DNA of 64,000 bases from Euryodendron excelsum (Eukaryota > Streptophyta > Magnoliopsida > Ericales > Pentaphylacaceae). Each line of letters begins with the position of its first letter. The first letter of the stretch is position 1. Shown here piece by piece: positions 1 through 11,303 of this stretch. Made by a program: the position numbers and the translations under genes. Below the pieces are notes generated by a model. It did no database searches. It was not told where the DNA came from and saw nothing but the letters and a program-made list of their open reading frames with translations. The DNA is taken from NCBI GenBank assembly GCA_033060915.1, contig CM065378.1, positions 16,217,501-16,281,500 on the forward strand. The letters run 5' to 3'.

Positions 1-3000
1 TAAGTGCCTAAAAAATAGCATGTTAAAATGGTCATAATCTTAACGGTTACTTTGACTTCTTTATTGCCTAAAGAATAGCAACAAACAAACTAATTTTCAG
101 CAGTTTGTTAGCAGCTTCACGAGTCATGCCAGTCAACAACAACTCACGATTTTTCATGTGGAAAACCACTCTGGGAAAAACCACGAAATTATAGAAGACC
201 TTCTGGACCTTCTCTTTAAAATAAAGAATGCTACCACTGCCCAACAACTAAAACGGATATCACTATTCCAGCTAAACCTCCACTCATTATACCTGATTTT
301 TTTGCTGCTAACCCCATCAGACGGGTTGTTATTGCTACCAGATCAGTGGATTCGTTTGTCATTGCTATCTGTCGGTGGGGGTGCAGACCCTGAGCTTCAT
401 GAGTTACCATCCTTCCTATTAAGAACATTATGAATCTCATACTTAAATGAAAATAATTTCCTTCCATAGAAATTTTAAAAATAAAATTAACGATAAGTTA
501 CACTTTATCCCTTTAGGATTAGGCTAAGAAATGCGGAATCCCCATGAGATACTTTTCGTGACACTAAGCCACCTTTATGGTGGTGTGTGAAGTGCAAATG
601 TTAAATTTTCCATCCAAATCAACTGCGCGTGTCTCACAGCTTGAAATTTTGGATTTCAATAATATTGTAGCAAGTGCAAAGCACTTTTCCACATAAAAAG
701 ATTCTGATGCCACTAGAAACATTTTTTCTTCGGCAATCTGGTTGTCATCTTCTTCAACCCTTGCCCTCCCAGCCGACCACAACCCACGGTACCACTCGAC
801 ACCTCTTACATTTCTGAGATAGATATGTCATTGTCAGCATACGCACTGTCATCATCAGCATTTCCCTTGCCATCGACGCCTCCTTCAGTACAACGGAAAG
901 GCAAACCCTCTCTCCGTCTTTCTTTATCTATAAATATTATATGTATATATTCTAATTCTTCTCATTTTCTACCTTTTCTTCATCAACCAAGAATTTCGTT
1001 TGCACTGTGAATCTCAATTCCTTCCATTTTCTTCCCTTGTTGTCAGCCCCTCCTACTCACACCTCATTCCAAAAGAAAACAGTCATGCACTACCATCTGA
1101 AGCTTGTATGGACCAAATGATGATAAGTGGGCTGTGACATTTTTGTGAGAAAGAAAAGAGGATATCTGCCATGGTTCATTATCATATACACTGCCGTGTG
1201 AGAGTTGGTCTTGAAATGCATACTTTGTTGAATGGAAGGTGAGCTTCAATGGAAGTATCCAGTATACAAAATAAAGTTCATGAGATATTTCAATTTTTTT
1301 ACCTTTATATGGAGTCAAATTTCATCACAGAAAGAGAAAAGCGTGTTTCTAAGAAGACAATAAGCAAACAAGAAAATTACAATATTCTGTTGATTGATAT
1401 TTTTTTTCCTTTAAATGTACAGAGCAGGTGAAATTGGGTTGTCTTGGAGCTGAGGATGCATTGATACTTAAAGAGTTTTATCATTTGTGATCTCTTTGTA
1501 ATTGGACTGTTTGGTGTGCAGGTTTGCAGTAGTTGAGAAAGGGAAATGGAGTCAGTAAGGTGTTGGTTTAGTAATTTCCATTCAAAAGATAAAGGGAAAT
1601 CTTCGAAGAAGGAAACTATGACTAAGGGAAAAGAAGGGCCAAGGGCACCAAACACTAAGGAAGCTCCTTCAAATGCCACAAAATAGAAAGCTGTTGTAGC
1701 TAAGAAGTATATGCAAAATGGCTCTTTTGCTCATAAACGAATGTTCCAAATGTTCCTGGAAATTCTTGCTCCTATTGGACCATTTGTATCTATATCCATC
1801 AGAATTCCAATTCATGGGTCTCTCGGTTCGAGAAATAAAATAAGAGGATCAAATCGGTTCTTCTCCATTTAGTAATGAGCAGGCTAATTAGTTAATTGGT
1901 CGTGCTTACTGTATACACATTACAAATAATAATTGCATATGAGTGGTAATAGTATTGGCGGCTGATAAGAGGAGAAAACCTGATAACTTTAAAAAATGGT
2001 ATTTTAGACATTTCACTAAGTTCGGATGAAAATTTTAACATTTGCACTTCACAAGCCACCACAAGGGGGTCAGTGTTACAAAATGAAGCTCAAGGGGGTT
2101 CTGTGTTTTCGGGCTGTAATATTTAATTTATCTAAAAATAGTAATTGATGCACTGTTAAATGCTTACTGGCGATCTATATTCTTCAACTGGTCAGGAATC
2201 CAACCACTGAAGTAGTTATTTTCAATGTTTCTGGAAAACATGAATCAGTTTAAAGGGCCAAATAATATGTTCCTTCAAAGAAAACTGAAAGTTGTAAATA
2301 CATAATTGTTTTGCCTTGGACATCATAATCAAAGACAATACCGCTGTTAATGCCATAACTATGTCAAGTTATGAAGAAACTGAGATAACAACAAATGGTG
2401 GAAGGCTGATACGAAGCAAGCAATAGCTGCACGTTTGGAGGAAGCTGATAAGGTATCTCTAATGGGGATGAAAAGAAGAGTTTGGATAATGCATATGCAG
2501 AAGGCCTTGGGGAAAGAATGGTTGGTGAGGTGTGTAGTTTAGTAAGTATTGAAAGCAAGGACAGAAATAGGAAGGCCCCTGCCTCCTAATCCCGTATGAC
2601 CAAAACAGAGACCAAGTCAGCTGTTTCGGCCAAGAAAATGGTAAAGTTGTTTTACAAATGAAGATATTTTTTAGCATGCTTAATCCCCAGTAGGTTTGCA
2701 AATGAATCGAGTTCGGCTCGCTGAGAGTTCAAAATTAAAAAGAGGGATAGCAAATTAAAACAATGTTTGAGTATACTGCAGTATGTAAGGCAAAATTAAA
2801 ACAAGCATCGCCAAAATGTTCTCTTGCTATACCTACTTACTATGGGATAGCCTCCTTTTCTTTACACAATACTATTTAATCCGGACTTAGTTACATGTTC
2901 TATACAGTAAATGGCGAATCACATTTTCAATCTCCATGAAACACATTGCTTGTTTACAAATAATGTAATGAAATGAAACAATATAACAATTAGCAGAAAT

Positions 3001-3224
3001 AACGAAAAAAATCATCAGTCAAAGAAACCCAACTGCCTAAAAGATGAACTTCAGTATGCCAAGAGAGCACCTAATTTGTATGTACATCCACTTCAACATT
3101 ATCCAGATCCAGTAGATAGAAGATGGCATAACACCCAAAATTCAGCATCTAATGGACATAAACCCTGTAAAAACCTTCGATGTTTACTTCCAAAAATTTA
3201 GTAAACAGAAAAACATTAGACAAC
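1..3224. other. 3' flank of receptor-kinase locus A, no convincing gene
   Basis: AT-rich sequence downstream (in the minus-strand sense) of the locus-A stop codon. The reading frames here are short and I recognise none of them. Two short plus-strand frames, at 1546-1686 and about 2380-2545, have protein-like composition but no family I can name. The stretch also contains a pair of inverted repeats, listed separately. Part of 2700-3224 is probably the old 3' UTR of locus A, but no polyadenylation site can be fixed by eye. Confidence 0.5.
536..2104. repeat. Inverted repeat pair (arms 536-616 and 2024-2104)
   Basis: The reverse complement of the right arm matches the left arm over about 80 bases at roughly 75 percent by eye. 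Both arms carry the core AGTGCAAATGTTAAA and a GGTGG-type block next to it. The arms face each other about 1.4 kb apart. This could be the long terminal inverted repeats of a decayed Mutator-like element or two separate MITE copies in opposite orientation. I could not find a convincing target duplication. Confidence 0.35.
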
Positions 3225-4437
3225 TTAGGTACCGGCATCAGGTCCTGTTCCCCGGATAATCCAACTAGCCGTCACAGAATCAGGCGAAAGCGTGGGAGGG
3301 TCACTCTTCAACAGCACAACATCATCTGCCGGGATATCCAGCTCCTCTGCATTTTTCATATTCCAATCCTCACTCTGAATTCCCTTGAGATCCTCCAACA
3401 CCTTTTCCATAGACGGCCTCATATCCCTATCATTCTGTAAGCATTGAAACGCCAACTCTGCCATGTCGGAGATCATCCTCCTCACGTTGTAGTCGGATTC
3501 AAATCCGAGACACGGATCCACAAGCTCATGCAAGGCATGATTTTTGATCTTGTTGATAGCCATGTTGGACAGGTTAATTTCGTTCCGGTGCCTAGTAATG
3601 TCCACAGCAGGCTTGGACAATATGAGCTCAATCAACACAACTCCAAAGCTATAAACATCGCTCTCGTCAGTCAGCTGGTAGCATTCATGATATTCCGGGT
3701 CTACATATCCAGGAGTACCTTGTGGAGCAGTCGAGACATGGGTTACATCGTTCGCGAAGAGCCGAGAGAGCCCAAATCTGCCACAACACTAAAATTGTTG
3801 TCAGGGAGAATATTGTTGGTCTTGACATCTCTGTGGATTACATCAGAAGCATGGAGATATGCCAATGCATTCGCGGTTTCTATGGCGATACTGCTTCTGA
3901 TAGCCCACGAGAGCGTCCCAGGCTTCGGTCGTTCACCATGAAGATGATCAGCAACAGTTCCATTAGGAATGTATTCATATACAAGTAGTAGTTCCCGGCA
4001 GTGGCGGGAGGTGCAGCCGTAAAGGGATACTCTAGCCATAATGGTTTGTTTCTAAATACCTTGGTATACAGCCGTCCATCTTGAAGTTTGCCTAAATCAA
4101 GAATGACTTTCAAAACAATTGATCCAGATAATCAAATTTTTGTTTACTCTAGCCATGATGATTTGTTTCTAAATACCTTGGTATACAGTGCCAAATCCTC
4201 CATCTCCGAATTCTTTCTTGGAATCGAAATGGCTAGTGGCTTTCTTGAGTTGATTATAGCTAAAAATTTGGACTCCGCAGTAGGTTCCAGCCTTTTCAAG
4301 ATCTGCCATTGAAGAGGGACCAGAAGAAATGTTCCGAGAGATCCAAGGCGAAGTAGCATAACGTTTCTTGTTCCGGTGATGATAGATGAAGAAAATGAGG
4401 CACATGACAAGGAGAGTGAATCCTGCTGCGCCAAACC
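3225..4437 (-). pseudogene. LRK10L: LRK10-like receptor kinase, locus A, transmembrane and kinase exon (broken)
   Basis: Last exon of an LRK10L1-type receptor-like kinase, a plasma-membrane Ser/Thr kinase family. Reading minus strand from 4437: acceptor CAG, a hydrophobic segment (GFGAAGFTLLVMCLIFFIY), a basic stop-transfer, the FSYNQL block, glycine loop GDGGFGTVYQG, then disruption. It resumes at SLYGCTSRH, LLVYEYIPNGT, catalytic loop HRDVKTNN, activation segment GTPGYVDPEY, and ends in the family tail DDVVLLKSDPPTLSPDS. Three defects are visible. A 43-bp duplication with stop codons replaces the beta3/alphaC region, so the VAVK lysine is gone. One T is missing in the DFG motif (about 3771-3779), shifting the frame. 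NNILLD has become NNILPD. The upstream exons are at 4530-4565 and 39184-39940. Family assignment is sure; that it is dead is nearly sure because of the lost lysine block. Confidence 0.9.
4029..4188 (-). repeat. 43-bp direct duplication inside the kinase exon (4029-4071 and 4146-4188)
   Basis: Two copies of a 43-bp segment, differing at only two positions, lie 117 bp apart in direct orientation. The right copy contains the authentic GTVYQG codons of the glycine loop. The left copy is joined directly to the SLYGCTSRH codons. Between them is a scrap of the original exon (the KLQDGR codons) and unrelated AT-rich sequence. The rearrangement deletes the codons for the ATP-anchoring lysine and helix alphaC and brings in TAG stops. 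Confidence 0.85.
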
Positions 4438-4529
4438 CTGCATGAGAAACAGAGTGAGGATGCTCTGTTCGACTTTATAGCGCCAAAGCTATAGATAGCA
4501 GAAGAAATTTAATGCGAGGGGAGTATTAC

Positions 4530-4565
4530 CTATAAGAAGCTTTCGTTGCAAATTTGTTGGATTCT
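4530..4565 (-). pseudogene. LRK10L: LRK10-like locus A, 36-bp middle exon
   Basis: On the minus strand this 36-base block is bounded by CTGCAG before it and GGTAATA after it, so both consensus splice sites are present. It encodes NPTNLQRKLLI, with a split codon at each end. The phase fits both the extracellular exon at 39184-39940 (which ends GATG/GT) and the kinase exon at 4437 (which starts GG, completing a glycine codon). Locus B has an exon of exactly the same length in the same place (48343-48378), which supports this model strongly. Confidence 0.85.
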
Positions 4566-4707
4566 CTGCAGTGATAATCATAAAACGATAAATCAGTAGC
4601 GCAAATTTTAGCAGAGATCAATGCGAACTGTAGTGGCAGGCTTCTTTAAAAGGGTCATGATCATAAAGTACGAACATTCTCATCTAATAAAAAGGGCCGC
4701 CCAGTAT

Positions 4708-4991
4708 TAAAGAATTCTGGAGTATCAATGATATACCCACACTATGGGTTTATTGTTCTTTGCATTATATTTATTTACAATGTCTTCATATACAAGAATG
4801 GAAAAGATACAATGACAAAATGTGATTGCTAGAATCCAAGTGACACCTTCCTTCTGATTTGGATTTCCAATATGCAGAGGTTTGACTCCTTTATTCTCTG
4901 CATATGTGAGATTGATGGCTTGAGCTATATTAGTGGGATTGATATAGGGAGTTTCCTTAGATGTGAGATTATTGTCTGGTGTAGTCTTACA
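4708..4991 (-). repeat. 3' LTR of copia-1
   Basis: 284 bp, matching 37877-38176 in the same orientation. It begins TGTAAGAC on the minus strand at 4991. The terminal CA at 4708 has mutated to TA. It lacks a block of about 15 bp present in the other LTR. A purine-rich tract (minus strand GAAGGAGGG) lies directly before it. Confidence 0.9.
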
Positions 4992-5621
4992 CCCTCCTTC
5001 AATCTCAACTGTTGGGAGAACGTTGAGATTGTCATGGGCCCAAGAAAGACGAGCAGCTGGTAGGCCTTTAGTGAAGGTATCAACGAATTGATCATGGTTG
5101 GAGATGAAAAGAACACGAAGGGCACCACGCGCTACTCGTTCCCAGACAAAATGATAATCAACTTCAACATGTTTGGTACACCCATGTAGCACAGGGTTTG
5201 CGGCTAAATAGGTAGCACTGATGTTGTCATATAGCAAATGCGGTGGTGTGTTAATTACAATGCCAAGGTCCCGAAAAAGAGATTGTAGCCAACATAAGTC
5301 AGTTGTGCTAGTTGCTAAGTCACGATACTCAACTTCAATGCTTGAGCGAGGGATTATGGGTTGCTTTCTAGAACACCAAGTAATAAGATTGGAGCCAAGA
5401 TACACACAACTTCCTGTAGTAGAGCGACAATCATCAAGGGAACCGGCCCAATCAGAATCAGAATAAGCTTTAAGCATCATCTTTGAAATAGGAGTAAAGT
5501 GAAGACCAAAGTGGAGACTGCCCTTGAGATATTGCAGTATGCATTTGGCAGCTTCGAAATGAGATGTGGTGGGATGATACATAAATAAAGACACTTGGTG
5601 CACTGCATAGGCAAGGTCAGG
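4992..5621 (-). pseudogene. Copia-1 RT/RNase H C-terminal part
   Basis: Reads on the minus strand from PDLAYAVHQVSLFM, the end of the copia reverse-transcriptase region, into RNase H (SDSDWAGSLDD, RSTTGSCVYLG, SSIEVEYRDLA, with the usual copia D/E residues) and ends KGLPAARL followed by the polypurine tract. This is the 3' end of the copia-1 polyprotein. Its upstream coding sequence resumes at 12324 because the chromovirus inserted in the RPDLAYAV motif. The frame is open through most of the segment, so decay here is modest. Confidence 0.85.
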
Positions 5622-6640
5622 TGTCAAGGGTTGCTCTTCTAGTCAACCCCTTGCCTCATTGTACATAGCTTCTCTTAAAGCTACACGGCACGGGATGTAA
5701 AGTATGCTTTCAAGATGCCTAAGGATGTGCAAGCATGTTTGGGACAAGTGCCAAGAAAAGCTCTAAGGGTTGCCAAAGAGTGCCCCACGGATGCCCACTT
5801 GGCCAGCTAAGTGCCTAGCAAAGCAAGCAGGTTGGCCCGGGTTAACCCCACTTTGGCCGAGAAGGAGGGGCAGAATAACCTCACTTTGGCCAGCCCCGCG
5901 CACCCAGATCGTGAGCATGTGTGTGTGCCCCAGCAGCCTTGCCCTGCGCGCGTTAACCTCACTTGGCCATCTAGAGATGCGCTGTTTAACCTCACTTTGC
6001 CCGCGCCACAGCCAACGCCCATGCCGTGCACTCGTCGCCCAGATTGGCCCCGTTTAACCTTACTTCGGCCCTGCCATGCGCGCGCCAGCCAACACACAGT
6101 GACACTTTTTGGTCAATTTTAGCATTCGCATAACTTTATCTTTTGAAGGGCTTTTTGAGCAAGGTTTTTTTTGTTTGAGAGCTTTCAACGTGTACTTTAA
6201 AATGCACAAAAGCTTTTCTTTTATTTTGTCTTGTAGAATAAATGAGGGTCAATTAGACTCCTCACACACACATTATGTTTCCTAATGCAAAGTCATAAAT
6301 GGCTAAAAAAGCATATATAAAGGGGGAGAACACAGTAAGCTCCAACCCACCTTACTAGCTTTTATGCCCTACTTTTAGGACGTTGTTAGCCTATTGTAAT
6401 AGCATACTTTGATGCTTGTAATAGCTTGCAATTGTCAATAAAATGTCTCATTTCATTGCTATAAAGTTGTTGCTCGTTGCCTACATTGTTGCTAATGTTG
6501 CCTACCTGTTGCCCACGGATTTCTAATTTTTGTGTTTGTCTTTGCATACAAACACGACAGGTGTGCTTTGGTGGAGCTTGTCAAGCGTTGGCAAGTGCCA
6601 CACACGGCCGTTTGCCTATTCCGTGGGCCAGTGCGTGTCA
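5622..6640 (+). repeat. 5' LTR of chromovirus
   Basis: Starts TGTCAAGGG and ends TGTCA. A TATA-like box (CATATATAAAGGG) is near 6313 and AATAAA near 6437, giving a plausible U3-R arrangement. Its 5' half contains short repeated TTAACCTCACTTTGG units. Confidence 0.9.
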
Positions 6641-6641
6641 G

Positions 6642-6655
6642 TTGGTATTAGAGCC
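6642..6655 (+). other. Primer-binding site of chromovirus
   Basis: TTGGTATTAGAGCC lies one base after the 5' LTR. It differs by one base from the usual plant initiator-Met tRNA complement TTGGTATCAGAGCC. Confidence 0.8.
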
Positions 6656-6687
6656 AAGGATTAGCTCGGAGCTTGGGACGTTGGACA

Positions 6688-8377
6688 ATGCCTACTACGG
6701 CTGTCGATGCAAGCAACTTTCAATATGTCGATGCAATGGGAAAGGTTGGATCTCCTGGAAGAGAAAGTGGCTAAAATGAATGTGCTAACTCGTGCAGTTG
6801 GGAATGCACCGCAAGGGGGGGCGGAACCTCATGCCTATAGGGGAGCCCGTGACGCGAAGGAGCTTGAAAACTTCCTGTTTGACATGGAGTAATATTTCAA
6901 GGCCATAAGGGCAGACACAGAGGAAGCCAAAGTGACCATGGCCACAATGAACTTGTCGGCCGACGCCAAGTTGTGGTGGAGGACAAAGTACGATGAGATG
7001 CAAAGGGGCATATGCACTATTGAGACATAGGAGCAGTCAAAATAGGAGTTGAAGTTGCAGTTCTTCCCAGAGAATGTGGAGTATAATGCATGTCGTGCTT
7101 TGCAAGATTTGAAGCATACAAGCATTATCAGGGACTACGTCAAGCAATTTTCTGGCCTTATGCTTGACATCCGTGACATGTCAGAGAAGGATAAGTTGTT
7201 CTTTCTCCTTGAAGGCTTGAAGCCTTGGGCACTGGTTGAGCTACACAGGCAGCGTGTGCAAGATTTGGCCCATGCTCAGGCCACAGCTGAATGTCTTGTG
7301 GACTATGCATCTGAACCTAAGCAAAGGGATAATTCCCCACGCAAGAATATGGGTGGTGGCAAGTCACAAGGGCATGGTAAGCCCAAGAGTGGGGGAACCG
7401 ATGGCGCATCCTCATCAAGGAGTAATTTGGATGGAGGGCATGCACACAAGAACAACTATAAGCCTTATAATCATGATAAAGGAAAGGTCCAAAGCAACCA
7501 ATCGGGCAAGGGCAAGGGCAAGGGCTCAATTTTGTGCTACCTATGCAGTGGACCGCACTGGATACTCGAAAACCCACAGAAGAGAGCCTTGAATGCATTG
7601 GCTTCTGTGGCTGATCACACATCGCAAGTAGCTTCTAGTGACAACGAGGAAGACGACCGCAGGTCTAGGCAAAGTTCCAGAAGTGAAAGAAAGTTCGGGG
7701 GAAGTAGAGTTGGGGCTTTTCACATGAATGTTGTTGCCAAGAGGGGTGACAAGTCGAAAACTCATGCCAAGAGAGGTGGCAATGTTGTTGATTGGCATAA
7801 GCTTGTGAAGCAGCTAATCGTGCCTGATGACAAGTGCAACAATAAGAAGAAGAAGCCTGATGACAAGGGTAAGAAGCTTACTGAGAAGGTTGAGACCGAC
7901 ACAGTTGGCACAAAGGCTAAAGAGAAGAGAGTGTCCACCAAACGGTTGATGTTTGTTGATGTCAAGATCAATGGCAAGCCCATTCGTGCACTGATTGACA
8001 TCGGTGCCACACACAACTTTGTTGTTGGGACTGAGGTGGAAAGGCTGGGGTTGTCTTTGGAGAAGGATTCTAGCAAGATCAAGGCCGTGAACTCGATAGC
8101 ACAGCCCATCTATGGTGTTGCACGAGCGATACCTATGAAGGTGAGCTCATGGGAAGGAAAAGCCAACTTCACTGCAGTGCCTATAGATGATTTTCAAGCT
8201 AAACTTGGGTTGGAATTTTTTAGGAATATAAAGACAGCAGTGATGCCCTATTCGAATTCAATGTGTGTGATGGGTGAGAAACCGTGCTTGATTTCAACCA
8301 TGTCAATAACCAACAGCGAGAAGTTCATCTCGGCTATGCAACTGAATCGAGGGGCTAAATGGGGTGAACAGACTTAG
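6688..8377 (+). pseudogene. Chromovirus gag and protease
   Basis: Gag begins with ATG at 6688 and shifts frame soon after. It reads through KELENFLFDME, stop, FKAIRADTEE, ADAKLWWRTKYDEM, then FPENVEYNACRALQDLKH and EGLKPWALVELHRQ, typical plant gypsy gag. A zinc-knuckle remnant (CYLCSGPH) lacks its last cysteine. Protease follows, with GKPIRALIDIGATHNFV around 7970; the usual DTG/DSG is here DIG. From 7049 to 8377 the frame is open for 442 codons, and the upstream part has three in-frame stops (near 6890, 7028, 7039). The basic linker at 7320-7560 is the nucleocapsid region. It is non-functional. Confidence 0.85.
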
Positions 8378-8383
8378 GTTGCT

Positions 8384-9329
8384 ATGTTGAAATTGGATGA
8401 GTTCCTTATAGAAGGGCCAGTACCCACACTAGTGAAGCAGGTGTTGAGGCAATTTGGGGATGTCTTTCTGGAGAAGTTGCCACAAGAGTTACCTCCACGA
8501 CGTGGAGTTGACCATGCTATTGAGTTGGTGCCTGGGGCAAAGCCACCAGCAAGGGCTCATTATCGAATGGTTATACTGGAGTTGGAAGAGTTGCAAAAGC
8601 AGTTGAAGGAATTGCTTAATGCAGGCTTCATTAAGCCATCTAAGGCTCATTATGGTGCACCTGTGTTGTTCCAGAAGAAGCATGATGGTAGTTTAAGGAT
8701 GTGCATAGACTACTGAGCTCTCAATAAGCTCACAATCAAGAATAAGTAATCCTATTCCGGGGATTGCGGAGTCTTTTGACCAGTTGAGTAAGGCATAGTA
8801 GTTCACTAAGGTGGACTTGAGATCAGGGTACTACCAGGTGAGAATTGCTGAGGGTGATGAAGCCAAGACGACTTGTGTCACTCGTTATGACTTGTATGAA
8901 TTTCTAGTCATGCCATTTGGCTTGACAAACGCACCAGCGACCTTTTGCACCATGATGAATGAAGTTCTTGATGGGTACCTTGACCAGTTTGTGGTGGTAT
9001 ACATCGATGATATTGTGGTCTACAGTGCTACGATGGAGGAGCATGTGGAACATCTGGATAAGGTCTTTGCTAGGTTACGGGAGCACAAATTATATGTGAA
9101 GCTTGAGAAATGTGAGTTTGCTCAAGAAAGGATTAAATTCTTAGGTCATATTGTTGGACATGGCAGAATTCATATGGATCAGGACAAGGTGAAAGCTATT
9201 AAGGAGTGGCAACCACCAACCAATATGTCGGAGATGCGTTCTTTCCTTGGTTTGGCCAATTACTATTGAAAGTTTGTTGAAGGTTACTCAAAGATAGCAA
9301 TACCATTGACTGAATTGTTGAAGAAAGGT
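8384..9329 (+). pseudogene. Chromovirus reverse transcriptase
   Basis: RT domain in pieces: VLRQFGDVFLEKLPQELPPRR, RMCIDY followed by a stop at 8715, a frameshifted stretch around 8720-8810, then KVDLRSGYYQVRI, LVMPFGLTNAPATF and the catalytic box VVVYIDDIVVYS near 8995. FLGHIVGHGRI and SFLGLANYY follow, then a stop at 9268. The DD of the YIDD box is preserved, but the stops and the frameshift inactivate the polyprotein. Confidence 0.88.
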
Positions 9330-9780
9330 AAGGCTTTCGTGTGGACTGATGAGTGCCAACACGCCTTCACCGAGCTAAAGGATGCCATGATGAAGGATCC
9401 TGTGCTAGCTCTACCAGATATTGGTAAGTCCTTTGAAGTTCAGACAGATGCTTCAGACTTTGCTTTGGGAGGTGTTCTATTACAGGATGGACATCCTATT
9501 GCTTTTGAAAGTAGGAAGCTTAATGATGCTGAATGAAGATACACGACACATGAGAAAGACTTGCGGTTGTGCATTGCCTACGGGTTTGGAGGCATTATCT
9601 TTTGGGCTCTTGATTTGTGGTCAAGACTGACAACACGGTGGTTATTCATTTCTTAACGCAGCCCAAGTTGAATACAAGGCAGGCACGGTGGCAGGAGAAA
9701 CTAGTTGAGTTCTACTTTGTATTGGAGTACAAAGCCGGTGCTACTAATCATGTAGCTGATGCTTTGAGTCGGCGTGGAGA
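9330..9780 (+). pseudogene. Chromovirus RNase H
   Basis: Begins with FVWTDECQHAFTELKDAM and continues through FEVQTDASDFALGGVLLQDG, IAFESRKLNDAE, a stop at about 9534, a frameshift, then VKTDNTVVIHFLTQPKLN and ADALSRRGE. This is the gypsy RNase H with its first catalytic Asp in TDAS. It is interrupted by at least one stop and one frameshift. Confidence 0.85.
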
Positions 9781-11303
9781 GTTAGTTGCATGTCACTACA
9801 TGGGTATTCTTTCTGCTATCTCTAACAAAATTCAAGGACAAATTAAAGCCAATCTAGACAAGGATGCTATGGCTGAGAACTTGATGAACCTTGTCAAGAA
9901 GGGTAAGACTTGCCAGTTTTGGGTACAGGATGGGTTGTTGTTGACAAAGGGCAATCGCATCTTCGTTCCTAAAGCGGGTGATTTCAGAAAGACACTCCTT
10001 CGGGAATGTCATGATTCACTTTGGGTAGGACATCCAGGATGGGAACGTACTCTTGTTTTGTTAAAGTAGGGATACTATTGGCCCTAAATGAAGGATAATG
10101 TGGAGGAAGTCATGCGAACATGTCTCATTTGCCAACAAGACAAAGTCGAGCACAAGAAGAAGGCAGGGTTGCTTGAACTGTTGCCAGTGCTGAGTCAAAC
10201 TTGGGAGAGTGTGTCGCTCGATTTCATCACTAACTTGCCAAAAGTAGGGGAGATCACCACTATTCTGAATGTAGTGGACAAATTTTCCAAGTACGTGACT
10301 TTCATTGCCGCACCCAAATATGTGTCAGCTGAGGAGACCGCCCGACTCTTCTTTAAGCACATTGTGAAATATTGGGGTGTGCCTAAAAGCATTGTTTCTG
10401 ACTGGGATACACGCTTTACGGGTACTTTTTGGACGGAGTTATTTCAGTTTCTCGAGTCAAAGCTTGACATGTCGTTTAGCTATCATCGAAGACCGATGGT
10501 TAGACAGAGAGATTCAATTGCATGTTAGAGGAATATCTCAGACATTATGTGAATGCTAATTAGAAGAACTGGGTACAACTTCTAGACGTTGCACAATTGT
10601 GTTTTAATTCTCAGAAGAGTAGCTCTACGGGCAAGAGTGCTTTTGAGATTGTAACCAGCCAATAGCCACTGTTGCCTCACACGGTGGATGGACCTTATGT
10701 TGGGAAGTCACCAAGAGCATTCAATTTTGCCAAGGACTATAAGAAAAACTTGGACATAGTGTAGGCTTATTTAGACCATGTAGCTACAAAGATGAAGAAA
10801 TGAGCTGATGAAAAGAGGAGACCTTTGGAATTTAAAGTCGGTGATCAAGTCTTGATGAAGCTCTTACCCGAACAACGAAAGTTTTTGAGGGGTAGAGATA
10901 CGAGACTGATATGAAAATATGAAGAACCAGTGACCATCTTGAAGAAGATTGGGAAGTGTGCTTATAAGATCAATGCTCCTTCATGGTTGAATATACATCC
11001 GGTCTTCCATGTTAGTTACTTGAAGCCCTATTTTCCAGACAAAGAGGATGAGTCTCGAAATAAGTCCCATAGATAGATTATTGTGGCAAAGGCGGACAAG
11101 AAGAAGGTTGATCAGATTCTTAACCACCGAACCATCACAGCGTCCAGGAAGCAGATGTTGCAATACTTGGTCAAATGGAAAGGTCTTGGGGACGAAGAAA
11201 TCAATGGGGAAAAGGAGGCGGATTTGATGGCTTTCAGGGAGGAACTTGCTTTATATTGGCAGGCTGAGTCGTCGAAGGCGCTGACCGATCAGGTGGGGGA
11301 GAG
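9781..11303 (+). pseudogene. Chromovirus integrase and chromodomain
   Basis: Zinc-binding region (CHDSLWVGHPGWERT, then MRTCLICQQDK) is followed by the core: SLDFITNLPK carries the first Asp and SDWDTRFTGTFW the second. The third catalytic residue falls in a frameshifted part after 10490. Later pieces include KVGDQVLMKLLP and VFHVSYLKPYFPD. The C-terminus is a chromodomain, about 11095-11270: VDQILNHR, QYLVKWKGL, EADLMAF. Chromodomains in this lineage are thought to steer integration towards particular chromatin. A purine-rich tract, AGGTGGGGGAGAG (11291-11303), directly precedes the 3' LTR. Confidence 0.85.

Noticed and set aside
2380..2545. Plus-strand frame with AIAARLEEADKVSLMGMKRR as an exon
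   Set aside because: No recognised family, no clear splice sites and stops on both sides; too short to support.
5770..6122. Pro/Arg/Cys-rich frames in the chromovirus 5' LTR (and 11325-11736 in the 3' LTR)
   Set aside because: They lie inside the LTR, are present in both copies with differing stops, and reflect GC-rich LTR repeats.
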